From Tomocerus qinae (taxonomy: Eukaryota; Arthropoda; Collembola; Entomobryomorpha; Tomoceridae), in assembly GCA_020055645.1 (NCBI GenBank), contig CM034549.1, positions 5,084,001 through 5,148,000 on the forward strand: a stretch of 64,000 nucleotides of DNA, in the 5' to 3' direction. A model generated the notes under the pieces. That model was given only the letters and a program-made list of their open reading frames with translations. It was not told the origin of the DNA and did no database searches. Positions 33,801 through 50,000 of this stretch are shown here, piece after piece. The stretch's first letter is position 1. Each line of letters opens with the position of its first letter. The position numbers and the translations under genes are program-made.

Positions 33801-35080
33801 TCAAGGATGACCTTGATCTTTTTGGTGTTGCTGCATCATTTCAATTTCCAGATGAGCTTTTCTCTCCATTGTTGAATTGAGATGATTATTAATACGATCT
33901 GTAATGTGAGCAACATCTTCGCCAAAGGCGAGAGTGTGTGGCCGTGACTTTGGACTGGAGTAGTCTGTCATTGGGATCGGAATGCTTAACCCAGCAGTTT
34001 TTCGACACTGCTCATCTGTAATACTATTACTCAAAAGTGATGAAGACAAAGCTAAGGTGTTGAGTCTTGATTTACTTTTCAGAGTATCTCCACCTCCGGC
34101 GCCCGAAGGAGATTCCAAAGCCGGAGAATTCGCAAAGGATAAGTTAGGAGAGGAAGTCACTGAAGGCCAATCTGTTCTCTTTGATAATTCTTGTTCAATC
34201 TCAAGATATGCTTTCTTTGATTTATTTTCCCCATTGCGTTTTAACCGGCAGTCAAAATTAACTTTTCGCGCCAAAAAGAAATTTATTACTCCATACTCGA
34301 TAAGAAGAGCTACGATAAAATTGGCCAATGGAAAACCTAAAAGTTTGACACGGAAGAAAAAGTCTGTTGGCAACATCATGTCGAACGTTGAGATCAACCA
34401 TGAACAAGGCCACAAGACGAGATAAATTGTGAAGGATGTCATTACTGCGAGGGATATCAAGAGTCGGGGATTTGTAACTAACGATTTTCTATACGGAGCC
34501 CCTTGGGAGAAAACAATGGCCATGATTATATACTGAAAGGTCGATACTGCGAACAAAGTGTAGTTTTCGTAGCCAGCGTATTCGTTGTCTACCTTGTGGA
34601 CGTACGGAGTGAACCACGGTTGTTGGTGGACATAACTAAACGCTAGATTCTGGACAGCTATTATTGTACTCATATGGAGCAAGATGGAAAATACTGGAGG
34701 CAGTGACACCAAACTGGCTGACGGTGGCGTTTTCACCAGAGGACCATCAAAAGGCTCCGTATGTCCAAAAAATAAAGCGAAGACGGAAATGAGGAAAAGA
34801 TCTATGTACAGAAATTGTATATCCGACAAATTAGATGCAATTGTGTAGAGTATGATGACGCTGGAGAATTGAGTCAATGAGTAAACGGCCATGTATTTGA
34901 AGATCCCGAAAGACGTGACCAAGGCAGCTCGACCTTCGCGAATCAAATTTGGCACACATGTTATGTTGGCTTCCTTGGACGTGAACGGGGATGCTACCGA
35001 AGACTCCGCTTCAGAAAGTGACATTCCCGCGTGGGCTGCTTTCAAGGCTCCACAATCGTTTGCTCCGTCGCCACACATCC
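33801..35080 (-). CDS. ATP13A: ATP13A exon: hinge, M5-M10 and C-tail
   Basis: Starts after CAATAG| and completes a split glycine codon leading into MCGDGANDCGALKAA. SLSEAESSVASPFTSK follows, as in P5B ATPases, then hydrophobic helices and a tail of about 150 residues rich in Ser/Pro with SKSRLNTLALSSS. The stop is TGA at 33801-33803. Confidence 0.95.
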
Positions 35081-38000
35081 CTATTGACACACAAAAAAAT
35101 TATCATTAGCTCTAAGGTCGATCAGTAAACATGGAAAAATAGAGATATGTGACACATGTTGCTAATCGCCACTCAGTTTTCTACTCTTGCAGATCAACTC
35201 GATTTGGCACATCTCGCAAATTCCGTTCAGCTTTGCTTGTTCTTAAGTCTCATTTTATTGCTGCAATTCAAAGCAGACTCAGCAACACTTTTCTTTCAAC
35301 ATTTGACCTTGCTCTAAACATTTCCTTTCTGTCTACTATTTATTTACTATTGGTCTATCTGTCAGTAATTGCAAATTGCAAGTCGTTTCAAACAGATACA
35401 CACAAGATATGAGGGGAATTTAACCCGTTAATACACGTCATAAGAAACGCTATACAATCCTCTAGTCAAGTTTCTTTCAAAAATCAACAAAAGAAACCAA
35501 TCGGAAACTCTGATTAATTTTAAATGGCTACCTCTCTACAAAATTCGGATTTGGGCAACCCGAGACGCAGTTGGTCTGAAATACATTGCTAAACTTGTCT
35601 ACCTGACATCCGTTGAAACTACGTAGTACGCAGTAATGGAATATACAAAGGGTAATCATTACATTGAACGAAAGGAAGTGAAACTTAAAAGTAAAGGAAG
35701 TCCAGGAATTAGTGAAACATCCAGCTACTACAATTCACCTGCCTTTCACAAATACAACAATTTATCATCAGTCTTTCATTAGGAACATCGCAGACAGAAA
35801 ATGAAACTGTCCTTGCTCTTGTCTAGATAACTACCATTGAAAGCCCAGGAAAACAATACAATGAATGGTATATCTAGAGAGGATACTTATACTTACATAA
35901 CACAATATAATTTGCTACTATATGCACTATAATGTATTCTCAGCTAATGCGTAATTCCTCTGAACTTAGTTCACCCATCACGTAAACATATACGGAGATT
36001 TCTAAATTGACTAAAGTATTAAATCCCAAAATCTCTTATATTCACGGAATTTCGGCTCATTTTCCTTTACAATACAAAGTATATAATCAAAGCATCGTTT
36101 TAATTACTAAGCACAGTAGTAGCTTATGTTTAGAACAAAGTCAGGTCAACGGCCAAGAAATCCTAAAAGTCCTATACAATTATTAAAACAAAATCAAAAG
36201 GAAATATTAGCCTAAAAGGACACATTGTATCATAGTAATCAGTTTTCTATTCGAGTCAAATTAATTAAAAGGCATTTGTTCACGATTGTATTACTAAAGC
36301 TAACATAACTGAAATAACAAAAGGGGTCGAGAGAATAGGCTAAATGCTATCACAGCATTCCACGTAAAGTAATACCCTATGAAATAGTGCCCTATAATTG
36401 TCTACACTAATTGGAAACATTGCTATCAGCTGCTGGGAAACTCTAATAGGGAGAGTAATGACAATCATAGAACTGACAACTTCCTGCGCGACCCTCCCTT
36501 CTCTGAACAAACACTTTCTCTTTTCTCTAGTTTACTCCATATAAAACTTTCACCAGTACTTTTACCAAAATCCTTGCCTACGACGTACGGAAAGGTTGGG
36601 TGAAAATCTAGCAACATTTGAGCCGATAACTTTCAGTAGGGTTGAATTTCTAATATCATCCAAAAACGTTCAGACCTCTAATTATTTCTTACGCCATATT
36701 TGTTACAGGTTTCATCTGCAGTTATTGTTATGGTCGACCTTCTCCAATAATTAAAACCACAAGCTAGAAGGTTTAATAGAGATAGGAACCAAATGACAAC
36801 TGTTTTCCTTCGTAATTGGGATTTACTATTTAGAGTATAGTCATTTAGTCTACAGTTGAGTAATTTGTTTTTTTGAATAATTCATTGGTTCTTGTTTGTT
36901 GTCGCAATCATCTACTGCATACTGTAAAGGCAGAAACATGCCATTGGTCAAGAAAGTAGGTCCCTATAAACAAAGACAAATTCCGAAGACTGATAATGAT
37001 AGGATGTCTAGTTTGGATCACGCAACTATTATTTGCAGCATGTCATATCAGTAAAAGTTTCCAAAGAATAAATTGGGCAAGATGATACAATAAATAAGAA
37101 TATTATATGAGTCCGCAAGAAATAATGGGGAAGAGTTTTGTTGATAACTTCAGTTTGACCTAGTGAGAAGGAATTCGTGCTATCTGTGTTTGTCTAGTTC
37201 TACTCATACTTGAATACCAAAGTAATATAATTTTTTTGAGTATATCTTTCATTCATGAGCGTCTAATATTATGGCAAATGCAAGAAGTATTATCAGTAAG
37301 CAAATGTCTTTTCTATTGTGTATTTGCTCTTTTCGGGTTTATTTCCGAAACTAAACCTAAAATCTGTGTCTAGCACTCGCATTTAATAAATTCTTATCTG
37401 CTCTCATAATACTACAAAGAGGCGACACGAAGTGCTCTACTTTCTCCGTATAAGTCCCAGTCTGTCGTCGTTACTGTCAGTGACCTGGATTCTATTTTGT
37501 TAGCACTTTCCCTTTTAATACACCATTTTGTATTTACTACATAAACCACCCATCTCAGATTGGGGTAAGAACTAAGTAAGCCCTTAGCAAAAGGGATTTC
37601 ATGTCTGTCGAAAGTGAAAATTGGGAGGATGCGACAAAAGAAAAAGAATGATAAATGTATTTAGGATGACCTGAATGACTTGAGTTGACTTGCCTGACCT
37701 AGATAAAAATACAGATAAGTACCACTAAACTTCGTTGTTAAAAACAAAGTAGTATCAATATCAACAGCAACATATCACATACACGAGCTTCGACATGCTA
37801 CAATAATCAGGAAAATTGAGTTTTTCTTCCTCTATCTCCAATGATTTTCCAAACCAATGTCAAAGTACTTATAAGCTGATCAGCCTAGTCACTTTGTATA
37901 GCGAAATAAATAACAAAACTCCGTTTTCCACTCGCCTGAATGTAATCCTAGAAAACTCGATATTAGTAATGAGGAAATAAAGAGAGTTTTCTCTGACAAA

Positions 38001-41000
38001 GTAGTCTAGCTTTGTCCCTTCATTTGTTTTATGGCTAACCAGGGTATAGTTCTTAAAGTAGAATTCAATAGTGACAAAATTCAGGCTTCATCCAATCCAC
38101 ATAACATTAAATCAGGTAACCCAGATCTAGAGACTATTGTTCCTAGGAGGAAAGTAAAAACGCAATAGAGTAAATAGATAGTTTTGTGGTGGTATGATGT
38201 ACATATGCAATAAACAGTAATCCTTATAAATAGAACACAACTTTACTATTTACAGTAGAAAACAATAATGCATGTGCGGGTTTGTCTGTTTACCTACTTT
38301 GAGACAAAAACATGTTTATTCCATTTTTGGATTACAAACACAAAGCCTTCTGCTACGTTCTATCTATCTGGGCATGGCTTTGAGTTGACTTCAAAAAACT
38401 TTTTTGTTTTACTTGGATATTTCAGTCAACCGCAGAAAACGGTAGCAATAAACCGAGCTAAACTGAACAGAACTCGAGGAAAGCCACGTAAAGTTTAAGT
38501 AAACAAAATGGAGGATTTGCTTTGACAATTTTGGTTTCGTTGTTTTGCCTATACATTTATATCTTGTAGCTGTTTTGACATAAATGTGCAAACAGCACAC
38601 ACAGAATATTATTTGTCATTTGCTTGGTATAAGTTGAGAAACTTTCAGTAACCAAAACTGAAAATCTCAACCGGGTCATATCCTGACATGACTTTAATAA
38701 ATTGGCTGATAGGTTGATACATTTACGGAGATTAACTGAAAAGCAATGAAATTGAAAGGACATTCAACTAACCCACAAAATAGCCAAGAGCTTGAAGTTG
38801 TTCCACAAGTTGTTGCTTCTGGTCTGGGCTCATCCGAGCAAACACTGTACCTCTCACAAGTATTTTCGATAGCAATTCCGGGTAATGGGTTTTCACGACG
38901 GCAAAGGAGTTCCCTGTCACAGCGAAATGATAGCGGTTGACTGGAGACTCGACATCGAACACACTTCCTTCAATCGAACCGTTGTTACCACTCACAATCG
39001 AAATTGGACTTCCTTGACATGTCACTTCCATTGTGTTCTCCTGAAATTAAAATTAGAAATTCAATATAGCCAACACGCATTTATAGTTTTCTAGGACGCT
39101 TTTGAATAAAATCACTGAAATTAATATTTTCCTCTTCCACCTAATACTGCAGATGTTGGTTTCGTCTGCGTGTCTACCCAGATTAAAGACTAGTATGATA
39201 TTCATATCCAGTGGAGTGGATTGCGAATCGGCAACAATTGCATTACTACGCAATCATAATATTCTTGACGACTGTTTTCGGGAAACTCTACGGGTTTTAA
39301 TGGTGCATTGCTAAAATGAACAGTGTTTTAAACTGCGTAGTTGTGGTTGTGGTATGTGAATCCTTATCATGCATAACAAATTACATGCTCAGCTCAACAG
39401 ACAATCCAAAATATAACATTGTCCCCTGACATTTAAATATCAATTGATACAGAAGTTCTGCTTCCAATGAAACTGCCGACTGAATAAACTTATTCATATA
39501 TAGTAGGCATATAAAATATTATTAATATGACTATATTCATTCTACTGGAAGCTCTCTCGAACAAATTGTCTGTCTGATGTGATCCGAATCAGGAACACTT
39601 TAGAGCTCAACCACCCCAACACGCTTATGCCAAACATCCTAAACTTATCACAACCGCATTCAATAATAATATACCTAACTTAAGAATGAGAGAAGCCTTC
39701 TAAGAAAGATATTTGATCTTTGCATTTGGCATCACCATTAATTCTCTACCGAAATTCAATTTCCCCATGAATGTATTCTTATTAACCCAACCATATAAGT
39801 CATCCGCAGCAATCGCAACATTTGCAGTTAGCCTACTTTTACTTTCCATACTTATATAGCCATGCTAACCCTAGTTTGTATAGCACAAGTACGAAATACA
39901 GATACTAGTACCGATACCTAAAATAAGACGGATATTCACGAATAGTCTGTACATATTCCGTACAAGCAATCACTTTCTTTTGTAAACTATCACTTTAAAA
40001 ACTTAATTTTAACTGCAGATGCCATTTAAGGTGTCACTAATGTGTCAGAATCAAAATCCTATTTTTAATCTCAATTGGATGACAGGTGTTAAGAAGAAAG
40101 TCTATTGCTGAGTTGTGAGTTCTGTATTTTGTGTATATTATACAAACTTTCGTTAATTTATTCATTAAGTTTGTTTGCTTTCATGCAAAAAGTGATTATC
40201 AAAACATTCGTAAGAATTTGGCAAATCCGTGATTCTCTAAATAAGCAGAGATGCTAACTAGTAGTACCTAGAAAATGTTTACTTTTCCCTCGAGCTGTTG
40301 AACTACTGTTTAGGAATCTGCAAAAGTTTAAGAAGAGAGTAAAGACCTTACTCATGAAGTGCTTATTTAAACTAAGCATTTCAATAATACTAGAAAATGT
40401 TGTAATACTTTACAGAATCTCATCAAATAGCGACAAAAGTAACGTTCTGTAGGATCTCGTGAACTTTGAATTGATTGCTTCTAATTGCAGACTTACTTTG
40501 AACGCATTTAATTAAATATTATCGCTAATACACTCTTTCAAGCGAAAATTTTTTGTAATTGACGAGAGTTGGAAAGGAAAGAGAAAATGAGTCACAAACA
40601 AGTATATTCACGCGACGACGAAATAATCAATTATATTTAACTTGGTAAGTTCCGACTTCAGAGAGTAATGAGGAACTTTTAAAGAAGGAATAGAAACAGA
40701 GATCAAAGCATTTCCCTTATTTAAGATACTGCGCAATTTTCCAAATAATTACTACTAATTTTTAGCGTGAAGGACATGTATTGTATGCTGAATTAGTAAA
40801 AAGGTCGTCTCTACTCACATTGCTACAGCTTCGCTGCTGGAAACGAGATCAAGAATTTTCAAGAATTTTGATGCTGGTATAAAATGAGATACGGCAAAGT
40901 GAAAGTAAATGACAGAGCAGAAAATCAATTACTTAACTCTAGTATAACCGAATTTCTTATGAAATGCTATTGGCGAATGAGTCCGAGCCTCAAAGTCAAG

Positions 41001-44000
41001 GTTAATTTATTTTGCTATTTTTTCCCGAGAAAAATGTACAATATATTGAGAAGCACATATCTTTGATATACTACTAGTAAATCCATTAAGATTCCTAGCT
41101 GGCCTTGATTAATTAGAAATCATTTATGTAGGGTTATCACAAAGAAGCGATTAATCTTTGTGTAGGCTTATACAAGTAAATAATGGGAGAGATAGATAAG
41201 AAAAAGGACCTTTTCTTCGTGGTGGTATCGAAGCATCATAATAAAATGAGATTATTCTCATCTTAAATGGTGTAATGAATGACAGTGATTTAAGAGACCT
41301 TCCCTCCGAATCGATCAAGAGAGTCACTTATTTTTATAGAAGAGCTCCAAATCCGAACTCCCAAGTGACGCACTACGCTACTTACTGTCAGATGTACTTA
41401 AGCCTTGGACTATTTATTTTTATCTCCAGGTATAAACACTATAGTCACTGAATAATGGATAAACTAGATTATTACTGCCATATAAGTTTAAGCTAAAGGA
41501 CCCATAATATCCATTTAACTTCCCCATGTCCGTCTTTCCAATCCACCAAATTGAACGGGTGTAATATGCAATAAATTAATAGTCCCTACTTATTATGAGT
41601 TCTACGCTCCGATAAATCCTCACGGATTAGTTAGCTAGCATTAGTGCAAAATAGAGTTCAATGGTAAACATACAGAGTACATAGAAAACTCTAAAAAACA
41701 TGGTTTCACATACAAAAGCACTTACCGCTTTGTTGGCCAAATAGAAACTGAGTTTTGGAGTTTTGCTATCCTTAGAAACTCCTCCAGAATCTGCATCAGT
41801 GCCGATGACAATGACTTTATCGGAAGCATTCAGCATCCCACATTCCCGAGCTACACTTATCGCAGTCAGCATATTGTCCCCTAAAGCACATTAAATAGAA
41901 CATAAATTTTTTAAACCAAATTCAAACCAAACTTTCTCTGACGTCCGTCAACTGTAAGGATTCGAAATTAAAAACATGATAGTCTCGTACATCGGGAGAG
42001 ACAGAAGTTGCTTTACAAAGTTTGTCGAAAATTGCCATTAAGTATTTATTAATGCTGTTTTGCTTATTTGGAAGCAATTTGCGGGGGAGGAGTATGTGCT
42101 AATATTTTTTGACATGTATGCACTTTAGACCTGGAGGGATAATGAAGAATAAAATACAGATAATTGCAAAAGACAGTCATAATTAATTCCAGGAACTGCT
42201 CTCCTTAGAAATGTAAAAATAGAGATGACTGCGTACAATGTGCACTCATTAGAAACCTCTGAATGACGTACTTACATTTGATGCGTCAGAGAAGATCAAA
42301 GATAAACAACTTACCAGTAACCATAATAGTCCGAATGTCCGCATTTTTCAGAACACTTATTGCCTCTGTGGATTCAGGCTTAAGACGATTTTCCAAAACT
42401 ATTAGTCCTAAGAAAGTCAAATCGAATTCCACTTCTTCTCTAGTGACACGCTGTACCTTACAGAATTACAATTAGTATTTCAGCTATTAATGCCCTCATG
42501 GTTGCCTTTACAATTCTCTGAATATTACTTCAGAACCAAATTATAGAAAGTCATTCTGTCATACCTTTGCATAATTTTGCTTTGATAGGTGCTTATGCGC
42601 TATAGCAATGACACGGTAGCCTTCTTGAGTGTATCGCTCCAAAACAGCAGGGAAATTCTCGGGAACTGTAAACAATAAATACAGTAATACATTAATTAAA
42701 GTTTCACGATGCAAGAAGATTATGCTTTAATTCAGCACAACAACATTGAGACCACATGTACAGCATAATGCTTCAGAGATGACGAGATGGCAAATATTTT
42801 TCACAAATACTGCCAACAGCTAGAGTTAATCTAAAAGCAAATTCTGTATAAAAGGTCACGTTTCCTCTCACGAGAGACTCATAAGTAAATATAGTAATGT
42901 TATGTGATATTCGAGATAACTCTTGACTCTAATGCAAGCTCGACTTGTCTTTGAATTGCACTACCAACTACTCTCTGTAGAGTTGACTCTCATTTGTTTA
43001 TTTTTAGACCAAGCATTTGTTTTGCTTTTTCAGTCTTCTTTCACTTCTATAAACACTAACTCAACTACGTGTTCATTCATTCTGATATTCGCAAAGCAAA
43101 TTAAAATCTAATTACATATCGAATTCTCTTTACTCTACCTACATAAAAGAAATTCTTCCTTTTCATGACATCTCCTTGTATGCCTAACTACTAAATACAT
43201 GACAAACTAAAAAGTCCTTGAGTCATCAGTAATGAGAATAGGAAAACAATTCTGTAGTCTCATTCCTTATCTTTACTCTACATAAACATAAAGTGGGGCA
43301 TGCGCATGGGATTCTTTCACTATTCTTGAATAAATGTTTGTATCTATGTCCGTAATATTTTGTAATTAATGAGTAAGGGTAATATTTTGTAATTAATGAG
43401 TAAGGGTAATATTTTGTAATTAATGAGCAAGGACTAGGCTATCAGTACTGAGTCCAATCAACGGTCTATGAAATTCGGGCCAATGCGCAGTCGCTAGAAA
43501 TTTACTGATTTCAACATTTTCTAGCACACTTTATGTGCTAGGATTCAACTATTTAAAATAAATATATTAGGGAACTTTGGAATCATAATAATATGTATAA
43601 CAACCGGTATAGAGATAGACTTAAATATAAAATGCCCTAGAACGAAGATAGCAAAACACCGAAAGGAATATCGTTGATGTACATGCAACTGACAGGAAAA
43701 TAGTTATGGTATATAGCAATGGCTGTTTAAGCATCACGTTTTATACTTAGACATTTTATATAGATTACTTCAGCTCATCATTAAATCTTAAAGAAGTGTG
43801 TGAAACAAGCGAGTAGTTTTGTTGCTGAAAGCTGTTCATTGAACGATTGATCATCTCGGGGGATTGAACTTATTTTATCAAGAAACTCTATCATTTGTGA
43901 TTTCGGATTGCCCTGCTTGCCCTACTAGCCATTGCGAAGAAAGTAAATATACGTGTACACACGGCTTTCACCAACTTTCTCACAATAAACTATCGAGGAA

Positions 44001-47000
44001 GGAAGTGAATCCTGTCTAGGAATTCGGCATCCGGCACGAATATCCTATTTTCAAACACGAAAACTAGAGGAAACGAACCGCATCTTATACTTATATGGTG
44101 AGAAATATTTCATCACTCTTAGGCAAACTGTGTCACTCTGGAACACAATCTCACTAAACAATTCTATATATAGAAACCCTCAATGATAAGTATACATGGC
44201 CATTCATATTGTTGGTCGCTTTCTCTCTCGCCTATAGAAATAAAAGAGCCTGTTGTATTTAGTCAGCTATAAATTGTAACTTAGAACACTTAAGGGCAAT
44301 AGGTTCAATGAATTTCATCGCACAATCCCCTAGAAGTATTTCATTCCACTCCAAATAGAATCGTACAAGTATTTGCACTACCACGGCCGTATCATCACAG
44401 CAACTGCTAGATATTTCCGAGCAATAGAGAATTAAAGGACAGGAGCAATAGAATGAAACTTCCTCAATGAAGAGTCGAAGGAACTTTCTTCTTACTCCCA
44501 ATCTCTTGTACAACAAATATCTCTTCCTCGTGTACAACTGTATAGAAGCAGAAGCGGTCATTGACAGCTTACTCTATAGCAAGTATTTCTAACAAGTATA
44601 TTACTGTTACTAATAAATAACACATTCTGCCGAGTATACGTAAGCATATGTTTAATGCCCGCGTGTCTGTCACTCGTGTCAGTTTAATAGAATCTGTACA
44701 TGCTGTGCTCTCCTACAGACAGCCTAGCTTAACATAATGTGCATCCTACATTATTCCAAATAGAAATTTTGGCATACTGATATATTATGTAGTCCAAACT
44801 TCACTAACATAACTTTGAGGTCTTTAGCCTTTCAGTCTCACTATTTCCCTTTACAACTCAAAGAATATGCAACAACTACAATAGGTAACGATAAGTAATG
44901 GAACATGGGCATTTATCATACGCTTCACTTAACTTGCAAATATAGTAAATATAATAGATATACATTCAATAGTATAATAGCTGACTATCTGGAATGCAAT
45001 TCTAAGGTTTCTCAAAAGACTACTACAATAAAATTGGAACGCAAATATGATACTGCATAATATAACATTGACTGTGAATGTCCTGTCGGCTTTTTACTTT
45101 ATTCCACTTCTTCGTTTCAGATACCTTTTCCTATCTCCTCACGTTCCAAAACATCTTGGTCGCATTAACTTGAGAAAATGCATTTTTAGAGCTACAACTC
45201 AATGTATTACATAAACACAAATTACATTTTCTGTACTGCATATTCAAAAGCTATTTTTATACCAACTTGTACTACATATACACTAAAGGATGCATCCGTC
45301 ACATCTTTAAAGGATCAAACGAGCCACATCATATTCTTATACATGAGTAATCTCATCAGTTCGAAAACCCCATGCATGTCAGTGTGACGGAAGAACACAA
45401 TCATGTCATGCTTCAAGTTACTGTACCTTTACAAAAATATCCTCTCCACAATCACTAAATACGATATGAACAAATATGTTTTTCTTTCCCGTCGCCTGTT
45501 CAGAGCCCACACATTGTGTCTCAAATCACAGAACTTCTTTTTGTCAAAAGAAGAGAAAAACACAATCCAATCCTAGTAACTATAATATGCAGGTTGTCAC
45601 TTACATTTATTCTGGCTGACATACTGCATAATTTGTTGTGCAAAGGAAACGAATGCGACATACTTATTGTTCCATCATAGAAAACAAACATCTTATTACA
45701 TCAAACAATTTTTTGCCGAATTTGTTTACCAACTTGAGTACATGACATTGACATGCTCAAACTGGTGAAATAGACGACGCAGAAGAATACGCCTTCTTTT
45801 TCACAACATAAAAGGGGATCCACTTAAATTGTTCAATCATCCTTTCTTAGAACACTCTCACATCTACTTATTGCATTTTCCAACTCATTATACTGCTTAT
45901 TTTTGCCAGCTACAAAATTATAACCTATATTTCCATCTATAACATAATTAATAGGAATCTTCATAAGAATAATTGTCGACGTGTTGTGATAAATGTACAA
46001 ATCAGCAACAATTCAAAAAATTCCATTGATTTCCTTTCTCTAACATTTCCACTTAAAGAAAATAAGGCCAATCCGGAAAATGAAGTGTTTTCTCAGATTA
46101 AGCCGCAGGTGCAACTTAGCCAAAGGATTTGGGTCAACTTCAACAATGGTATAATAGTGAGAAGAAAGCAAGTAGGGCAATGTATAATATCCGATATGAG
46201 TTAATAAATTCATCTGTCATCAGGCAATGTAATCATCATCAACTAAATAGAGAAAGTAGGGGAAAGGTTATAAGGCAACGCATAATGAAACGGCTTAAGA
46301 AGTTTGTAAGGCAACCGAAATAAAGGATCAGAGCTGACACAATGGCACAAATAACAAAAACGGGTCGGAGAGGGGAAGATGGATAATAAACGAGTGCAAT
46401 GCCAAGGAGTCTTGTTGCAGTTCTATCAATAGAAGTTCCCACCCCAAGGCGAGACGCAATTCGAGGATTTTTTCCTGGTTTTATTTCTTACCTGTTTGTG
46501 GAATAGACAAGGAAGTGATCATCTCCGGAGAGCCTTTGCAGAAGAGCTCAAAGTCAGTTCCTCCCAACGTTCGAGTGATGACCGACATCCTTTGAAGAGA
46601 AGATGAGAACGGGAACTGGCGAACAATCCCAACCTCCGTCTCTCCAACCTACAAAACCAGACAAAAAAATGCAAAAAGTAGTTTCATAGCACTGTGATCG
46701 CCACTTATAGCACCAGTAACAAACCCAACCGCCAACTGGGATAATGTACTACGGACAAATACAGACTACCCTTCTATTACTTTTAGTAGAAAATCCTAGA
46801 TTTTTATAGAAGTCTCATTTCATTTCTAAAGAGGATAATAGGAAACAGGGAAGCCCATTTTCTTTTACCTTAGGCCAAGATTTTCTTTGCTACGCCTATA
46901 ATATCAATATAACCTACTTTACTTTATCTCCTGTAACATCTAGAACTTGTATCGCAATCGCCAGGTTCGTTTAGTGGAAGGAAACGAACATTATAATTTC

Positions 47001-50000
47001 CTCATTGCCCTACTGTCTACAATAGAAACTCTAGACACTACTTCAGTGTATTGCTCAGGTATATTTATTATAGGTTGAAAAGGTTGCCCAATTCTCATGA
47101 TTCCTCAGTTCATTTTTCTCTGTCGACTTTCTTTTCGGGTAGTTCCTTTCAGGACTTGGCTACTTCAATTCCTTCAGAAATCTCAATAATGGAAAGGCAT
47201 GGGAATAATCAATGTAAACGCAGAGAAAGGATCTATTCACACTTGAGTCTCATTTAAGCAATGGCAGAATTTATTAGCTACTAACTGGGTAAGTAGGCAA
47301 TGCATACTTTACAGACACTACAGGTAGGGTTACATTGATACATATGGCGAAAGTGTGAATTATTAACACACCCTCTTTTGTCTTTTTAATGCTCTGTCCA
47401 TGTTAACGAATAAATACCTACTCCTTAAAAATGGAAAGACAGACTAGGCAATCTTAAATGCATTACGTTAATGAGAAATTCAACAATAGGTTAAGGATGT
47501 GTTCAAAATATTAATCGAAAATCATACTTCCAATATTTAAGTTTGGTCACGTTCGATTGTACTTTCTCTTGGAACAGTGTTGCGATGATGTTACAAAGAA
47601 AGTTCTGATATACTGTAAAGCGCTATCAAGATAATAAATATGGGAAGCTATGATTTGTGTCAGTGAAAAGAATTATTAGGAAAGAACCACAAAGAACATT
47701 TCAGCTTTGCTTTACATAACTGAAAAACTTTTGTTGTCCACATGATGTTCTACTTTTACAGAGGTTCCTAGTATCCGTAATGCGCAGTAGATACCGAATT
47801 AAAAATATGTGCTCAATCCATTCTTAATGTAGGTATCGATAATGTATGTTTATGTTAATCTTCCTATGATAATATTGGATAGTATGCATTTATTATTGGG
47901 GCGGAAATATTTACAGACAATCTTGCGTTATGATTACCTAAACATATTATGCTGCTATGGACAATAAATTATTGCTATTACAATAGTCAATTAGCAGCTA
48001 ATTTGTTCATTAGGAGTTAATTATTCGGATCGATGAGAGAGTTCAATTTTCTTAACAACGCTAGCACAATGAAAGTGTGACACATTTTAGGAGTCGGTAA
48101 TGAGCACCATCAGAAATTCCTAGTCTTAAATCTACTGGCGGAAGAAATTGAATCAAAGTGGGTAAGAGCCTCATTCTCACGACTATTATGACAATAAGAG
48201 AATGAAACGGAGATTCTACTCCGAGTGTCAGAAAGTCAAGTGCTACAGATGATATTTTATCACTTTGACAATCAGAGTCGTTCAGCGAACTCTCGTTTGC
48301 TCTACTTTATTGGACTGACTTTTCTGTCCCCAGCGCATCCCCAGATACTTATTCATGCCCATTTCTAAAGAATCTTTTAAAACTAGCCCTAGACAGACAT
48401 ACAAACGTCCATATTGCACTTCTCAGTACTTTCTGTGTATTCCATCAGTTCCCTACTGCCTCCTTAGGTTGGTGGTAACAAATAAGTTGCACTCATCCTT
48501 TGACATTTTTGCAGAGAATTGGATTTTATAGGGATTGTCTGAGAGAGTTGACCGACTTGTTTTGAGATAAGGAACCTAACAAGACCTACTTCTGCTACGT
48601 TGCAGAGTAGAGTAAGTAAGTTCCATTTACTCAGTCTGTAGTTAGCGAAGAAAGTTTGAGTCTAAAAGATTTGCGACGGGAAGTGGGGTCAAAAGTGAAG
48701 TGAGGAAATGCCACCTTCTCAAAGATACACAAGCAATAAAAGTCAGAGATGCTGAGAAATAGTATTATTGCTCCAAGTCTAAAGTTTCAGGGGGAATAGA
48801 GAATGTTTAACTCCTTGTGCTTAAACCCCTGGATGCTGTTCCAATTCGACAGTGTCATATGGACATGGAGATGAATTGGTTGCATTCAGCCGCTTAAGTG
48901 ACTAGAATCGTTCCGTTGCACTGCATCCAATCCAACTACCCTAATAACTTACATTACTTATCACTATTATTCAACTCAGAATATTTATCACCTCTGAAAA
49001 TAGAGCGATGCATAAAAACATTCCAATTCTTTCTTTCTGTGGGGAATAGTTATTTTCTTGGCGTTTTCACTAATAGCTTGGCATGCTATCTCTAATTCTA
49101 AGTGAACTGCGGCTTTGGTCTAAGATTGAGTGACTTATGAATGTACGTAACGACTTTTGGCGAGTGTAACTTATTAGGAGAAGAATCGGGAGAGTTCTTT
49201 GACTCCCTTTTTAAAGATAGGGACTAAAAAGGAAAAGAAATAAGGAAGTGCTTTCGGGGGATCGCTAACAGAATATTTAATCCTCTAATAATATGTAACA
49301 AACTTTCGAGACTCTAGGCAGATTTCTCTGTTGCTTTCTATTCTGCCATCCCCTTTTGGCCAGCCTGCGGCCTACCTAACTCGCAAACTTTTTCACGCTG
49401 CTGCTGTCACGTCAATCGATTCATTTTACTTTAATAGATACACATACTTGAAAACTCGGGATGGAAAACTCAAAAGAAAAGTGCATTTGCGAAACTCTGT
49501 CTGTATCTTTATCTCTATTTACATTCAACTCATCTTTGGGACTCAATGGAAACGTTTAGAAAGAGGGTACTTACTAAACCACGGAAGAGTGGTTTGGCAA
49601 TCAATGTTTACACTTTCTCCTTTGTTGACTATTTGCTTAACTCAGAATATGCTTTCTGGGAAGAGATTGCTAAAATCCTGATTCTGCTTCTGCCCAGTCA
49701 TTAAATGTTTGTAAACGAGGTTTTTAAGCCCTATATGCAATAAATACGAAATAATGTTCTTAAGTACTACTACATACACTGCCTTTAGTATTACATTACG
49801 GGGAAATACTTGACCCTTCCTATGAAATAAGGTAAATAACCTAGAGATAAATATCCACGAATTTCTACTATTCCCATGAAGTTTTAGAACTTCATTCTAG
49901 TTTTAGTACAGCTGTAGCTGCTGGTTTTTTAGCAGCATCTTTCATTCAAAAATAATTGCAAAATATTATATTTTTCATTAGATTAGAGTTCGTATGGAAC

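Noticed and set aside
39053-39253. 66-codon minus-strand frame as an extra ATP13A exon
   Set aside because: No similarity to P-type ATPases, and the exons at 41726 and 39040 already join in phase with family-consistent sequence.
49331-49681. 116-codon plus-strand frame inside an ATP13A intron
   Set aside because: No recognisable domain, start context or splice partner; likely chance.
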